A DNA stretch of 64,000 bases, from contig NZ_JAPZBC010000001.1 of the NCBI RefSeq assembly GCF_027460265.1, positions 6,271,001 to 6,335,000 on the forward strand, given 5' to 3'. Below the pieces are notes generated by a model. It was not told the DNA's origin. It saw only the letters and a list, made by a program, of their open reading frames with translations, and did not search any database. Positions within the stretch are counted from its first letter, which is position 1, and each line of letters starts with the position of its first letter. This document shows positions 44,084-54,009 of the stretch, piece after piece. Both the position numbers and the translations under genes were made by a program. This DNA comes from Streptomyces sp. WMMC940. Its GTDB lineage: Bacteria > Actinomycetota > Actinomycetes > Streptomycetales > Streptomycetaceae.

Positions 44084-44188
44084 TTGACCTCGCGCCCTCG
44101 GTGACCGGGGGCTTCCGGGCAAGACCGGGACCAATTCGTTTCCGGGCCGTGTGAGGACAACCACGGCCCCGCTACAAGGAGTCAAAAA

Positions 44189-44575
44189 GTGGCACGCGTC
44201 AAGCGGGCAGTCAACGCCCACAAGAAGCGCCGGGCGATCCTCGAGCAGGCCAGCGGTTACCGCGGTCAGCGTTCCCGCCTGTACCGCAAGGCGAAGGAGC
44301 AGGTCACCCACTCCCTCGTCTACAACTACAACGACCGCAAGAAGCGCAAGGGCGACTTCCGCCAGCTGTGGATCCAGCGCATCAACGCCGCCGCCCGCGC
44401 GAACGGCATCACCTACAACCGCTTCATCCAGGGTCTGAAGGCGGCCAACGTCGAGGTGGACCGCAAGATCCTGGCCGAGCTCGCGGTCAACGACGCCAAC
44501 GCGTTCGCCGCGCTCGTCGAGGTGGCCCAGAAGGCCCTCCCGAGCGACGTCAACGCCCCGAAGGCCGCGGCCTGA
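44189..44575 (+). CDS. rplT: 50S ribosomal protein L20
   Basis: 128 residues from GTG 44189 (AAGGAG upstream). [33 protein letters not shown] is the basic N-terminal arm that organises 23S rRNA; in Firmicutes and E. coli L20 also represses its own operon. The globular C-terminal half includes [18 protein letters not shown] terminator follows. Confidence 0.98.
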   Translation: MARVKRAVNAHKKRRAILEQASGYRGQRSRLYRKAKEQVTHSLVYNYNDRKKRKGDFRQLWIQRINAAARANGITYNRFIQGLKAANVEVDRKILAELAVNDANAFAALVEVAQKALPSDVNAPKAAA

Positions 44576-44601
44576 CGGTCGCGTCCCACCGGACGACAAC
44601 C

Positions 44602-44632
44602 CGGACCCGCAGGCCGACGGTCTGCGGGTCCG
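44602..44632 (+). terminator. Terminator after rplT
   Basis: CGGACCCGCAG (44602-44612), a 9-base loop and the exact complement at 44622-44632, starting 27 bases after the stop; no U-tract. Confidence 0.8.
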
Positions 44633-44670
44633 AGTGTGTTCCGGACGGGCACGCGAGGGCTCCGTACCAC

Positions 44671-44748
44671 CGCACCGCACGGCACCGCCTCGCACCGGAC
44701 CGAACGCGCCGCACCGCACGGCACCGCCCTGCACCGGACCGAACGCGC
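44671..44748. repeat. 39-bp direct tandem repeat
   Basis: Two copies of a 39-base unit beginning CGCACCGCACGGCACCGCC (44671-44709 and 44710-44748) that differ at two positions. It lies in the intergenic region between rplT and the rRNA methyltransferase. Not coding. Confidence 0.85.
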
Positions 44749-44793
44749 CGCCGACCGCGCACCGCGGAACGCCACAAGGAAGTGAGAGCCCCC

Positions 44794-45684
44794 ATGGGGA
44801 CCCCCGAGCTGATCTCCCCGCGGTCTGCGCGGGTCGTCGCCGCGCGACGGCTCGCCAAGCGGAACTTCCGCTCCAAGGAGCGGCTCTTCCTCGCCGAGGG
44901 ACCGCAGGCCGTGCGTGAGGCGGTCGCGCACCGGGGCGGCGACGGCCTCCCGACGCTCGTCGAACTCTTCACCACCGTCGAGGCCGCCGAGCGCTACGCG
45001 GACATCGTCGACGCGGCCCGCGCCACCGGGGCCCGGATCCACCTCGCACCCGACACCGTGCTCGCGGAGGTCTCCCAGACCGTGACGCCACAGGGCCTCG
45101 TCGGAGTCTGCCGCTTCCTCGACTCGCCGTTCGAGGACATCCTGGCCGCCCGTCCGAGGCTCGTGGCCGTGCTGGCGCACGTGCGCGACCCCGGGAACGC
45201 CGGCACGGTGCTGCGCTGCGCGGACGCGGCCGGTGCCGACGCGGTCGTGCTCACCGACGCCTCGGTGGACCTCTACAACCCCAAGTCGGTCCGGGCCTCG
45301 GTCGGCTCGCTCTTCCATCTGCCCGTCGCGGTCGGCGTCCCCGTCGAGCAGGCCGTCAGCGGGCTGGGGGCGGCGGGCGTGCGCGTCCTGGCCGCCGACG
45401 GCGCCGGCGAGGACGACCTGGACGACGAGCTCGACGCCGGGACCATGTCCGGGCCGACCGCGTGGATCTTCGGCAACGAGGCGTGGGGCCTCCCCGAGGA
45501 GACCCGGGCACTCGCCGACGCCGTCGTTCGCGTGCCGATCCACGGCAAGGCCGAGAGCCTCAACCTCGCCACGGCCGCCGCGGTCTGCCTCTACGCCTCC
45601 GCACGGGCCCAGCGCGCCCCAGGCGGCTGCAGCGCCGCCACCGGCCGTCGGGACGGGTCCGCCGGTCCCTCGGGGACCGTCTGA
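44794..45684 (+). CDS. TrmH/SpoU-family RNA 2'-O-methyltransferase
   Basis: SAM-dependent SPOUT enzyme, 296 residues from ATG 44794 with AAGGAAGTGAG upstream (GTG 44782 is in frame). N-terminal substrate-binding domain (SARVVAARRLAKRNFRSKERLFLAEGPQAV, in pieces), then SPOUT motifs: VLAHVRDPGNAGTVLRCADA (motif 1), WIFGNEAWGLPEE (motif 2) and IPIHGKAESLNLATAAA-type VRVPIHGKAESLNLA (motif 3). Related to TsnR-like 23S rRNA methyltransferases. Exact site unknown. Confidence 0.93.
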   Translation: MGTPELISPRSARVVAARRLAKRNFRSKERLFLAEGPQAVREAVAHRGGDGLPTLVELFTTVEAAERYADIVDAARATGARIHLAPDTVLAEVSQTVTPQGLVGVCRFLDSPFEDILAARPRLVAVLAHVRDPGNAGTVLRCADAAGADAVVLTDASVDLYNPKSVRASVGSLFHLPVAVGVPVEQAVSGLGAAGVRVLAADGAGEDDLDDELDAGTMSGPTAWIFGNEAWGLPEETRALADAVVRVPIHGKAESLNLATAAAVCLYASARAQRAPGGCSAATGRRDGSAGPSGTV

Positions 45685-45914
45685 TCCGGTCCGCCGGCCC
45701 GAGGTACCGGCCGTGGCCGCGAGTACGACCGCCCGGCGACGCCGGGCACTCCGCGCGGACGGCGCCGCTCTTCGGCCACGCGCCCGCCACCCGGGGGCCG
45801 TGCGCCGGCCGACGTCGACCGCCGGTGGACGCAGGGTGTCGCTCCGTCACCGTCGACTAGTAGGGTGACGGGCTCGGGGACCCACTGCACCGGTTCGAGA
45901 GGTGGGGTACGGGG

Positions 45915-47033
45915 ATGACTGTCGGCACCAGCGGGCCGTCCGAGGCGTTCCTGGCATCGGCACGCGCCGGGGACGGCGCGGGTCCGGGCATCGGCCCGGA
46001 CGACCTCCCCGACGGCCTCGTCGTCGCCGACGAGGACGGCCGGATCATCTGCTTCAACGCCGCCGCCGCGCGCATCACCGCCGTGCCCGCCGACCGCGCC
46101 CTCGGCCGGCCGCTGGAGCACGTGCTGCCCCTGGAGGATTTGAAGGGCCGCCGCTGGTGGTCGCTCACCGATCCGTACGGCGGCCTCGCCACCCGGGTCG
46201 GCCAGCCCGAGCGCAATCTGCTGCTGCCGGGCGGCCGCGAGGTCCTGGTCTCCGCCCGCTACGTACGGGAGGCGCCCACGGGCCCCGTGCGCCGGGTCGT
46301 CGTCAGCGTCCGCGGCACCGAGGCGCGCCGCCGCACCGAGCGCAGCCACGCCGAGCTGATCGCCACCGTCGCCCATGAACTGCGCTCCCCGCTGACCTCC
46401 GTCAAGGGGTTCACCGCCACCCTGCTCGCCAAGTGGGAGCGCTTCACCGACGACCAGAAGCGGCTGATGCTGGAGACCGTCGACGCCGACGCCAACCGAG
46501 TGACCCGGCTCATCGCGGAGCTCCTCGACATCTCGCGCATCGACTCCGGCCGGCTGGAGGTACGGCGCCAGCCCGTCGACGTCGCCGCCGCCGTCGGCCG
46601 CCACGTCCAGGCGTACACCGCGGGCGGCCAGTCCCCGGACCGTTTCTTCGTCCGCGTCCACCACGACCTGCCCGAGTTGTGGGCGGACCCCGACAAGATC
46701 GACCAGGTTCTCGGCAACCTCCTCGAAAATGCGGTGCGCCACGGAGACGGAACGGTCACCATCGAGGTGGCACCCGCGTCCGGCAGCAGCGAGGAGAAGG
46801 GAACGGTCGTCACCGTGAGCGACGAAGGCCCCGGCATCCCAGAGGAGTCGATGGGCCGTGTCTTCACCCGCTTCTGGCGGGGGAGCAAGCGCGGTGGCAC
46901 CGGTCTCGGCCTGTACATCGTGAAGGGCATCGTCGAGGCGCACGGCGGGACGATCACCGTGGGCCGCGGCCCGGGCGGCGGCGCGGAGTTCCGATTTACG
47001 TTGCCCGTGGGCACGCCCGCCTATCTCACCTGA
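45915..47033 (+). CDS. Orphan PAS-domain sensor histidine kinase
   Basis: 372 residues from ATG 45915 with GAGGTGGGG upstream. Cytosolic: PAS domain (about 28-130, LVVADEDGRIICFNAAAARITAVP), HisKA with phosphorylatable His in ATVAHELRSPLTSVKGF (about residue 155), then HATPase with NLLENAVRHGDG, DEGPGIPEES and GGTGLGLYIVKGI. No response regulator is adjacent and no membrane helix is present, so it senses an internal signal. Confidence 0.94.
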   Translation: MTVGTSGPSEAFLASARAGDGAGPGIGPDDLPDGLVVADEDGRIICFNAAAARITAVPADRALGRPLEHVLPLEDLKGRRWWSLTDPYGGLATRVGQPERNLLLPGGREVLVSARYVREAPTGPVRRVVVSVRGTEARRRTERSHAELIATVAHELRSPLTSVKGFTATLLAKWERFTDDQKRLMLETVDADANRVTRLIAELLDISRIDSGRLEVRRQPVDVAAAVGRHVQAYTAGGQSPDRFFVRVHHDLPELWADPDKIDQVLGNLLENAVRHGDGTVTIEVAPASGSSEEKGTVVTVSDEGPGIPEESMGRVFTRFWRGSKRGGTGLGLYIVKGIVEAHGGTITVGRGPGGGAEFRFTLPVGTPAYLT

Positions 47034-47158
47034 TAGGCACCCCGGCGGCCCACGGGCTCATTCGCGTAGCGTCACCCCGCTAAACTCGTCCTTTGGCACC
47101 TTTGCGTCCTCGGTCGTCGAGCGGGGGCCCAGCCACCCCATCGGAAGCACGGGAAGAG

Positions 47159-48301
47159 ATGTCGGCACCCAACAAGTCGTACGACCCTGTCGAGGTCGAG
47201 GCACTGAAACCGGAAGAGATCGAGCGCATGCGGGACGAGGCGCTCGCCGCCTTCGCCGCCGCGGGCGACCTCGACGCGCTCCACGAGGCGAAGATCGCGC
47301 ACACCGGCCCCACCTCGCCGCTCGCGCTCGCCAACCGTGAGATCGGCGCCCTGCCGCCGCACGCCAAGGCCGAGGCCGGCAAGCGTGTGGGCCAGGCCCG
47401 CGGTGCCGTCAACAAGTCCCTGGCCGCGCGCCAGGCCGAACTGGAGGCCGAGCGCGACGCCCGGGTACTGGTCGAGGAGGCGGTGGACGTCACGCTGCCG
47501 TACGACCGCACCCCGTCCGGCGCCCGGCACCCGCTCACCACGCTCTCCGAGCGCATCGAGGACATCTTCGTGGCCATGGGCTACGAGGTCGCCGAAGGCC
47601 CCGAGGTCGAGACCGAGTGGCTGAACTTCGACGCGCTGAACATCGCGGCCGACCACCCCGCCCGCGGTGAGCACGACACCTTCTTCGTGAAGGGCGGCGA
47701 GGGCACCGGCGGCGAGGGGGACGAGTCCGGCTCCGGCGTGGTGCTGCGCACACACACCTCGCCCGTACAGGTCCGCTCGATGCTGGACCGCGAGCCTCCG
47801 CTGTACGTGATCTGCCCCGGCCGCGTGTACCGCACCGACGACCTGGACGCCACCCACACCCCGGTGTTCCACCAGGTCGAGCTGCTCGCCGTGGACGAGG
47901 GCCTCACCATGGCCGACCTCAAGGGCACCCTGGACCACATGGTCCGCGCGCTCTTCGGCGGCGAGGGCATGAAGACCCGGCTCCGGCCGAACTTCTTCCC
48001 CTTCACCGAGCCGTCCGCCGAGATGGACATGGTCTGCTACGTCTGCCGGGGCGAGTCCGTCGGCAACCCGGACCGGCCCTGCCGCACCTGCTCCAGCGAG
48101 GGCTGGATCGAGCTCGGCGGCTGCGGAATGGTCAACCCGAAGGTGTTGACCGCCTGCGGCGTCGACCCCGAGAAGTACAGCGGATTCGCCTTCGGGTTCG
48201 GCATCGAGCGGATGCTGATGTTCCGCCACAACGTCGAAGACATGCGAGACATGGTCGAGGGTGACGTCCGGTTCACCCGGCCCTTCGGGATGGAGATCTG
48301 A
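47159..48301 (+). CDS. pheS: Phenylalanine--tRNA ligase alpha subunit
   Basis: 380 residues from ATG 47159 with GGGAAGAG upstream. N-terminal coiled coil (about 15-100) that contacts tRNA-Phe, then the class II catalytic core: motif 1 [19 protein letters not shown], motif 2 around [20 protein letters not shown], motif 3 [15 protein letters not shown]. Four cysteines ([21 protein letters not shown]) form a zinc ribbon insert as in several actinobacterial PheS proteins. Stop and pheT start overlap (TGATG). Confidence 0.97.
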   Translation: MSAPNKSYDPVEVEALKPEEIERMRDEALAAFAAAGDLDALHEAKIAHTGPTSPLALANREIGALPPHAKAEAGKRVGQARGAVNKSLAARQAELEAERDARVLVEEAVDVTLPYDRTPSGARHPLTTLSERIEDIFVAMGYEVAEGPEVETEWLNFDALNIAADHPARGEHDTFFVKGGEGTGGEGDESGSGVVLRTHTSPVQVRSMLDREPPLYVICPGRVYRTDDLDATHTPVFHQVELLAVDEGLTMADLKGTLDHMVRALFGGEGMKTRLRPNFFPFTEPSAEMDMVCYVCRGESVGNPDRPCRTCSSEGWIELGGCGMVNPKVLTACGVDPEKYSGFAFGFGIERMLMFRHNVEDMRDMVEGDVRFTRPFGMEI

Positions 48302-50835
48302 TGCGGGTCCCGCTTTCATGGCTGCGGGAGTACGTCGACCTGCCGGCGACGGAGACCGGCCGTGACGTACAGGCCAAACTCATCTCGGCCGGCCTCGAGG
48401 TCGAGACCGTCGAGCAGCTCGGCGCCGGGCTCACCGGCCCGCTGGTCGTCGGCCGGGTGCTCACCGTCGAGGAACTGACCGAGTTCAAGAAGCCCATCCG
48501 CTTCTGCACGGTCGACGTGGGCCGGTCCAACCAGACCGGCGAGCCGCAGGAGATCATCTGCGGCGCCCGCAACTTCGCCGTCGGCGACAAGGTCGTCGTG
48601 GCCCTCCCCGGCGCCGTCCTGCCCGGCGACTTCCGCATCGCCGAGCGCAAGACGTACGGCCGGATGTCCCGCGGCATGATCTGCTCCGCCGACGAGCTCG
48701 GCCTGGGTGACTGGGGGGCGGGGACGCACGGCATCATCGTGCTCCCGCCCGAGATCGAGGTCGGCACCGACGCCACCGAGTTGCTCGAGCTGTACGACGA
48801 GGTCCTGGACATCGCCGTCACGCCCGACCGCGGCTACGCCCTGTCGATGCGCGGTGTCGCCCGCGAGACGGCCACCGCCTACGGGCTCCCGCTGCGCGAC
48901 CCCGCGCTGCTCGACGTGCCCGCGCCCAACTCGTACGGCTACCAGGTGCGGATCGCCGACCCGATCGGCTGCGACCGCTTCACCGCGCGCACCGTCGTCG
49001 GGCTCGATCCCGAGGCCCGCTCGCCGATCTGGATGCAGCGCCGGCTGCAGAAGGCCGGGATGCGGCCGATCTCGCTGGCCGTCGACATCACCAACTACGT
49101 GATGCTGGAGCTCGGCCAGCCCCTGCACGCCTACGACCGCAACCGGCTCGACGGCCCGATCGGGGTCCGCCGCGCCGAGGCCGGCGAGAAGTTCACCACC
49201 CTCGACGGGGTCAAGCGCGTCCTGGACGCCCAGGACCTGGTCATCACCGACAGCCGCGGGCCGATCGGCCTCGCGGGCGTGATGGGCGGGGCCAACACGG
49301 AGATCGCCGACTCCGAGACCGACCCGGAGACGGGCGAGGTCCGCGGCACCACCGAGGTCGTCGTCGAGGCCGCCCACTTCGACCCGGTCGCCATCGCCCG
49401 CACGGCCCGCCGCCACAAGCTGTCGTCCGAGGCGTCCCGGCGCTTCGAGCGGGGTGTCGACCCGCAGGCCGCCGCGGCGGCCGCGCAGCGCACCGTCGAC
49501 CTGCTGGTCCTGCTGGCCGGCGGCACCGCCGAGGCCGGGGTCACCGAGATCGTCGCCCCGTCCGCGCCTCGCACCATCACGATGCGCGCCGACCACCCCG
49601 ACCGGGTCGCCGGTGTCGCCTACGGCCGCGAGACGGTGGTCCGCCGGCTGCAGGAGGTCGGCTGCGACGTGTACGGCCAGGACGAGCTCCTGGTGACCGT
49701 CCCGTCGTGGCGCCCCGACCTGCACGAGCCGAACGACCTCGCCGAGGAGGTCATCCGGCTGGAGGGGTACGAGAACCTCCCGTCCACGCTGCCCACCCCG
49801 CCCTCCGGCCGCGGGCTCACCGCCCGCCAGCGGCTGCACCGCCGCGTCGGCCGCGCACTGGCCGGCGCCGGTTACGTCGAGGCGCTGAACTACCCGTTCG
49901 TCGGCGAGGCGGTCCTGGACCAGTTCGGTCTGGCGGCCGACGACCCCCGACGCACGGTGGTCACGCTGGTCAACCCGATCTCCGACGAGGAGCCGGCGCT
50001 GCGCACCACGCTGCTGCCCGGACTGCTCTCCGCGCTGCGCCGGAACGTCGGCCGCGGTTCGCACGACCTGGCGCTCTTCGAGACCGGGCTGGTCTTCCGG
50101 CCCACCGGTGAGGAGACGGTCCCGGGCGTGCTGCCGGTCGACCGCCGCCCGACCGACGAGGAGATCGCGGTGCTGAACGCGGCGCTGCCGCACCAGCCGC
50201 GCCGGGTCGCCACCGTCCTGGCGGGCGCGCGCGAACAGGCCGGATGGTGGGGCGAGGGCCGTCCGGCGGACTGGGCGGACGCGATCGAGTCCGCACGCGC
50301 GGTCGCCCGTGAGGCCGGTGCCGGGCTCACCGTCCGCGCCGACCAGCACACGCCGTGGCACCCGGGCCGCTGCGCCGCGCTGTACGCCTCGGTGGACGGC
50401 GAGGAGACCCTCGTCGGTCACGCGGGCGAACTGCACCCGCGCGCCATCAAGGCGCTCGGGCTCCCGGAGCGCACCTGCGCCATGGAGCTGGACCTGGACC
50501 TGCTGGAGCGGGCCGGTGAGGGCGCCCTCCAGGCACCGCGGATCTCCACCTTCCCGGTGGCCACGCAGGACGTCGCGCTGGTCGTCGCCGCGGAGGTGTC
50601 CGCCGCCGACGTGGAGAAGGCGCTGCACGAGGGCGCGGGTGAACTGCTCGAGTCCATCCGCCTGTTCGACGTCTTCGAGGGCGAGCAGATCGGCGAGGGC
50701 AGGAAGTCGCTGGCGTACGCGCTGCGGTTCCGCGCCCCCGACCGCACGCTGACCGTCGAGGAGGCGTCGGCCGCCCGTGACGCCGCCGTCGCGCTGGCCG
50801 GCGAGCGCACCGGAGCGGTGCTGCGCGGCGCCTGA
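48301..50835 (+). CDS. pheT: Phenylalanine--tRNA ligase beta subunit
   Basis: 844 residues from ATG 48301, overlapping the pheS stop. EMAP/OB tRNA-binding domain (about 40-155, [24 protein letters not shown]), B3/B4 editing domain (about 210-370), B5 domain (about 405-480, [25 protein letters not shown]), catalytic-like core, and C-terminal FDX-ACB anticodon domain (about 750-844). Normal length. Together with PheS it forms the alpha2-beta2 enzyme charging tRNA-Phe and clearing misacylated Tyr. Confidence 0.97.
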   Translation: MRVPLSWLREYVDLPATETGRDVQAKLISAGLEVETVEQLGAGLTGPLVVGRVLTVEELTEFKKPIRFCTVDVGRSNQTGEPQEIICGARNFAVGDKVVVALPGAVLPGDFRIAERKTYGRMSRGMICSADELGLGDWGAGTHGIIVLPPEIEVGTDATELLELYDEVLDIAVTPDRGYALSMRGVARETATAYGLPLRDPALLDVPAPNSYGYQVRIADPIGCDRFTARTVVGLDPEARSPIWMQRRLQKAGMRPISLAVDITNYVMLELGQPLHAYDRNRLDGPIGVRRAEAGEKFTTLDGVKRVLDAQDLVITDSRGPIGLAGVMGGANTEIADSETDPETGEVRGTTEVVVEAAHFDPVAIARTARRHKLSSEASRRFERGVDPQAAAAAAQRTVDLLVLLAGGTAEAGVTEIVAPSAPRTITMRADHPDRVAGVAYGRETVVRRLQEVGCDVYGQDELLVTVPSWRPDLHEPNDLAEEVIRLEGYENLPSTLPTPPSGRGLTARQRLHRRVGRALAGAGYVEALNYPFVGEAVLDQFGLAADDPRRTVVTLVNPISDEEPALRTTLLPGLLSALRRNVGRGSHDLALFETGLVFRPTGEETVPGVLPVDRRPTDEEIAVLNAALPHQPRRVATVLAGAREQAGWWGEGRPADWADAIESARAVAREAGAGLTVRADQHTPWHPGRCAALYASVDGEETLVGHAGELHPRAIKALGLPERTCAMELDLDLLERAGEGALQAPRISTFPVATQDVALVVAAEVSAADVEKALHEGAGELLESIRLFDVFEGEQIGEGRKSLAYALRFRAPDRTLTVEEASAARDAAVALAGERTGAVLRGA

Positions 50836-50855
50836 GCGTCCGCTGCCGACAGCGA

Positions 50856-50892
50856 GAGGGGCGCGTTCGGACCCGGTCCGGACGCGCCCCTC
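50856..50892 (+). terminator. Terminator after pheT
   Basis: GAGGGGCGCGT (50856-50866) pairs with ACGCGCCCCTC (50882-50892), and the inner CGGAC/GTCCG extends the helix, giving a nearly continuous hairpin that starts 20 bases after the stop. Confidence 0.85.
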
Positions 50893-51195
50893 GCGCATGC
50901 ACCCACCGCCCCGCCCCTCCGAGGCCACTCGTGCGGTGAGCATCGCTGCGGGGATCCGTGCTGCCCCCGGCCCGTCCGGCCGGATCGCTCGGGCGCCGCG
51001 CCCGTGCCGTCCGTCTCGCCCCGTGGGCGCGCTTCCCGCCGTCGCGCCACCCGGACGGCGGGCCGAGCGCTGCTCCGGGCACGCCGCCGTGGCACGAAGG
51101 TCGGGCACGGGTGCCGGCGCAGTCCGTCACCGGAGCTGCGCCGTTCCCGCCCTGATCCCTCCAATCACCGACGGGGAAAGGGCCGTTCGCGGCCG
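50893..51195. other. Intergenic region, no gene seen
   Basis: About 300 bases after the pheT terminator. Open frames on both strands are Arg/Pro/Gly-rich and lack ribosome-binding sites or recognisable motifs. Confidence 0.45.
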
Positions 51196-51248
51196 GCGCC
51201 GTCCGTCCTGCCGCGGAGTGTCGGGCAGATCAGCAGGACGGACGGCGC
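51196..51248. other. 16-bp perfect inverted repeat
   Basis: GCGCCGTCCGTCCTGC (51196-51211) and its exact complement at 51233-51248, separated by 21 bases. It is too long for chance and lies 190-240 bases upstream of the NsdA-like gene. It could be a terminator or a transcript structure; there is no U-tract on either side. Confidence 0.7.
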
Positions 51249-51374
51249 GGATGCGGGCCGCCGCACTGTACGAGGGGGAGCCGGCGGCCCGGCCGCCTCC
51301 TTGAGAGGAAGAACAGTCAACCGGCGCGCGCGGGACAGCGGCAGAGCGCGCACGGCGCGGATATATGCACTTGT

Positions 51375-51391
51375 TTCACACCCCGTGCGAA
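51375..51391. promoter_or_regulatory. Operator-like 17-mer, copy 1 (TTCACAC-CCC-GTGCGAA)
   Basis: An inverted repeat with one mismatch, 46 bases upstream of the NsdA-like start. A close copy with arms TCACAC/GTGTGA lies at 53904-53920. Preceded by ATATAT (51361-51366), the only AT-rich patch in the region, which is promoter-like. Confidence 0.55.
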
Positions 51392-51436
51392 GCCCGCTCC
51401 ACTACTCTGGGCCACACCGAGCCAACGGAGGGGCCC

Positions 51437-52777
51437 ATGCAGCCCAACACCCTGCTCGACGCGCTGCTCGACGAGGCGGGCATCTCGCACGCGGGCCTGG
51501 CCGCCCATGTGAACCAGGCGGGCCGGGCGAGAGGCCTCTCGCTCCGCTACGAACACACGGCCGTGGCGCGCTGGTTGAAGGGCCAGCGTCCCCGCGGCCA
51601 GGTGCCGGACCTGATCTGCGAGGTGCTCGCCGTCCGGCTGCGCCGCCCGGTCACCCTCGACGACATCGGACTCGGCGTACCGGGGGAGACCGCGGTCCAG
51701 CACGGGTCCCCGCTCTCCGGCTTCGTGGAGCGCGCCACGGCGCTGTGGCGCTCCGACGAGCAGCAGCGTCCCCATGTCATCGGCGCACCGGCGGTCACCG
51801 GCACACCCGCCGTGATGCCCGTGTGGGAGTGGGAGAACCCGCCGGAGGACGCGGATGTGTCACGCGACGGACGCACCCGCGTCAGCATGGCCGACATCAA
51901 GATGCTCCGCGCGGCCCGGGCCCACTACGAGCTGATGTACCGCAAGGCCGGGGGGATCGCCACCCGCTCCCGGATCGTCGGCTTCCTCGACAGCGAGGCG
52001 GCCCCGCTGCTGCGCGGCGCCTACAGCGACGCCCTCGGCCGCCAGTTGCACCGGGCGACCGGCGGTCTGGTGGCCGTCGCGGGCATCTGCGCCTACGACT
52101 CGGACGCCCACGGGCTGGCACAGCGCTACTTCCACCAGGCACTGCGGCTTGCGAAGGCGAGCGGTGACCGGGGACTCGGCGCGTACGTGATCGCGCTGCT
52201 CGTCAACCAGTCCCTGTTCATGGGGGAGTACCGGCAGGCGGTCGCCTTCGCCGAGGCGGCGCTGCGGACGGCCGGCCGGCAGATAACCCCGGCGCTGGCC
52301 ACCGACCTCTACGCGATGCAGGCGAAGGCGTACGCCCATCTCGGCGACGGGGGCGCGGCGCTGGGCCGGATCCGGCGGGCCGAGGAGGAGGCGGAGCGGA
52401 TCCTCCCGCGGCACGAGCCGGACGAGACGGGCTATGTGCAGCCGGGGCTGGTGAACGTCCAGGTCGCCGAGGCGCTGCAGTGCCTGGGGGAACTGGGGGC
52501 GGCCAGGGAGCACGCCGACGCGGCGGCCGCCGTGCCGTCCCACGACCGCGGTCGGGTGCACCGGTTGGCCGTGCTCAGCCAGATCGAGCTGCGGCAGGGC
52601 GAGGACGAGCGGGCGGCGCGGACGGCCGTCGAGATGACCGAACGGGCCAGGGGGATGGAGTCGCTGAGGCTCAGGGACCGCCTGCGGACGGTGCGGGCGA
52701 ACCTGGCGGCGCACGGCTCCGCCCCGGCCGCCGAGGCGGCCGAAATCATCGAAGGGGCCCTGCGCGTACCCATGTGA
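51437..52777 (+). CDS. NsdA-like XRE/TPR regulator
   Basis: 446 residues from ATG 51437 with GGAGGGG upstream. N-terminal HTH-like domain (about 5-75, ISHAGLAAHVNQAGRARG, RWLKGQRPRGQVPDLICEVLAVRL) of the type found in Streptomyces NsdA, a negative regulator of sporulation and antibiotic production. C-terminal tetratricopeptide-like helices (about 195-430; GDRGLGAYVIALLVNQSLFMGEYRQAV, ALAQ-type repeats). Probably a developmental or stress regulator; the specific role here is unknown. Confidence 0.82.
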   Translation: MQPNTLLDALLDEAGISHAGLAAHVNQAGRARGLSLRYEHTAVARWLKGQRPRGQVPDLICEVLAVRLRRPVTLDDIGLGVPGETAVQHGSPLSGFVERATALWRSDEQQRPHVIGAPAVTGTPAVMPVWEWENPPEDADVSRDGRTRVSMADIKMLRAARAHYELMYRKAGGIATRSRIVGFLDSEAAPLLRGAYSDALGRQLHRATGGLVAVAGICAYDSDAHGLAQRYFHQALRLAKASGDRGLGAYVIALLVNQSLFMGEYRQAVAFAEAALRTAGRQITPALATDLYAMQAKAYAHLGDGGAALGRIRRAEEEAERILPRHEPDETGYVQPGLVNVQVAEALQCLGELGAAREHADAAAAVPSHDRGRVHRLAVLSQIELRQGEDERAARTAVEMTERARGMESLRLRDRLRTVRANLAAHGSAPAAEAAEIIEGALRVPM

Positions 52778-52863
52778 GCCCTCCTGCGCCTCCTGTGAGC
52801 GTTCCCCTCGGCCCGAGCTCCTGCTGCGATATTGCCACCTACGTGTCGGAAGGTGGCATAACC

Positions 52864-53394
52864 GTGCAGTGGACGAAGCTGAGCGAGCAAACCGTCTATG
52901 AGAACCGCTGGTTCAGGGTCAATCTCGCGGACGTCGAGCTGCCGGACGGCCGGCATCTCGACCACTTCCTGATCCGGCTCCGGCCGGTCGCCGTCGCGAC
53001 CGCCGTCAACGAGGCAAACGAGGTCCTGATGCTGTGGCGGCACCGGTTCATCACCGACAGCTGGGGCTGGGAGCTCGCTGCGGGCGTCGTGGAGGACGGC
53101 GAGGACATCGCCTTCGCCGCGGCCCGGGAGATGGAGGAGGAGACCGGCTGGCGCCCCGGTCCGCTCCGGCACCTGATGACCGTGGAACCGTCCAACGGGC
53201 TCACCGACGCCCGGCACCACCTCTACTGGTCGGACGGAGCCACCTACGTCGGCCCTCCAGAGGACGCCTTCGAGTCCTCGCGCCGTGAGTGGATACCGCT
53301 GAAGCTGGTCCCGGACATGGTCGCCCGCGGCGAGATCCCCGCCGCCAACATGGCGGCGGGTCTGCTGATGCTGCACCATCTGCGCCTGGGATGA
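52864..53394 (+). CDS. Nudix hydrolase
   Basis: 176 residues from GTG 52864 with GGAAGGTGG 7 bases upstream; GTG 52843 is an alternative. The Nudix box GVVEDGEDIAFAAAREMEEETGW (about 76-98, G-x5-E-x7-REMEEETG-type) is complete. The rest (ENRWFRVNLADVELPDG, VNEANEVLMLWRHRF) resembles ADP-ribose pyrophosphatase-type members. It hydrolyses nucleoside diphosphates linked to another group; the substrate is undetermined. Confidence 0.93.
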   Translation: MQWTKLSEQTVYENRWFRVNLADVELPDGRHLDHFLIRLRPVAVATAVNEANEVLMLWRHRFITDSWGWELAAGVVEDGEDIAFAAAREMEEETGWRPGPLRHLMTVEPSNGLTDARHHLYWSDGATYVGPPEDAFESSRREWIPLKLVPDMVARGEIPAANMAAGLLMLHHLRLG

Positions 53395-53486
53395 GCCGGG
53401 ACGAGCGCCCGGCGGGCCCCGGCGACTCCGTGGCTGCGCCGGGGCCCGGACGGCGCTTCCGCGGGACGCCCCGGGCGCGCTTCGAA

Positions 53487-53518
53487 AGCAGCGTCGCCCG
53501 CCCGCGGGCGACGCTGCT
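53487..53518. terminator. Bidirectional terminator
   Basis: AGCAGCGTCGCCCGC (53487-53501), two bases, then the perfect 15-bp complement at 53504-53518. Lies between the convergent Nudix and small membrane protein genes. A-run (AAGAAA) after it on the plus strand and GAAA before it give weak U-tracts on both strands. Confidence 0.88.
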
Positions 53519-53530
53519 TCAAGAAACGTC

Positions 53531-53788
53531 CTAGCCGCCGGTCGCCTGCCAGACCGCGACCGCCAGCGCGCCCAGTGCGGTGAGCGCGGCGACTGCGGGC
53601 AGGGGCCATCTGGTGTGCTCGAGCGTCACCACTCGTGCGGCCAGATCGTCCAGGTCCCGGTCGATCCGGTCGTGGCGCTGGGCCAGCAGGGCGAGGTGCC
53701 CGTCGATACGGGCGAGGCCGACGTCGAGGGAGCGGCGCAGTTCGGCGTACTCCTCGACGACGGCTAAGTGATCGGGGTCGGTGGTCAC
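53531..53788 (-). CDS. Small tail-anchored coiled-coil membrane protein
   Basis: 85 residues from ATG 53788. Residues 8-55 form an amphipathic coiled coil (VVEEYAELRRSLDVGLARID, LAQRHDRIDRDLDDLAARVVTLE), and the last 25 form one membrane helix (WPLPAVAALTALGALAVAVW). The pattern recalls hemolysin XhlA/holin-associated proteins, but this is a stand-alone gene. Unknown function; no ribosome-binding site stronger than AGGTG. Confidence 0.7.
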   Translation of the reverse strand: MTTDPDHLAVVEEYAELRRSLDVGLARIDGHLALLAQRHDRIDRDLDDLAARVVTLEHTRWPLPAVAALTALGALAVAVWQATGG

Positions 53789-53903
53789 CTGTCTGCTCCT
53801 GTTCGGGATGGTCGTCCGATGGTCCCTCGGCCGAGCGATCCCGAGTCAACACTCCCCGGTGGGAGCCGGGGAGCGTGTGCGCACGGCATATGCGGACACG
53901 CTC

Positions 53904-53920
53904 CTCACACCCCGTGTGAA
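53904..53920. promoter_or_regulatory. Operator-like 17-mer, copy 2 (TCACAC-CCC-GTGTGA)
   Basis: CTCACACCCCGTGTGAA contains a perfect 6-bp inverted repeat with spacer CCC (53905-53919). It matches the 51375-51391 site at 15 of 17 positions and, like it, is preceded about 26-28 bases upstream by GCGCACGGC. It is about 115 bases upstream of the small coiled-coil protein gene and downstream of the HBD gene stop (54010). Confidence 0.5.
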
Positions 53921-54009
53921 ACACCTGTGCGAATCATGCGGCGCGTACCGCGCGGCACGGCGCGGACGAGACGCGACGGATGCGACGCGGCTCGGGCGTA
54001 CGGTCCGGC

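Noticed and set aside
48316..51108. Long minus-strand frame over pheT.
   Set aside because: Shadow of pheT; pheT motifs and the coupling to pheS are decisive.
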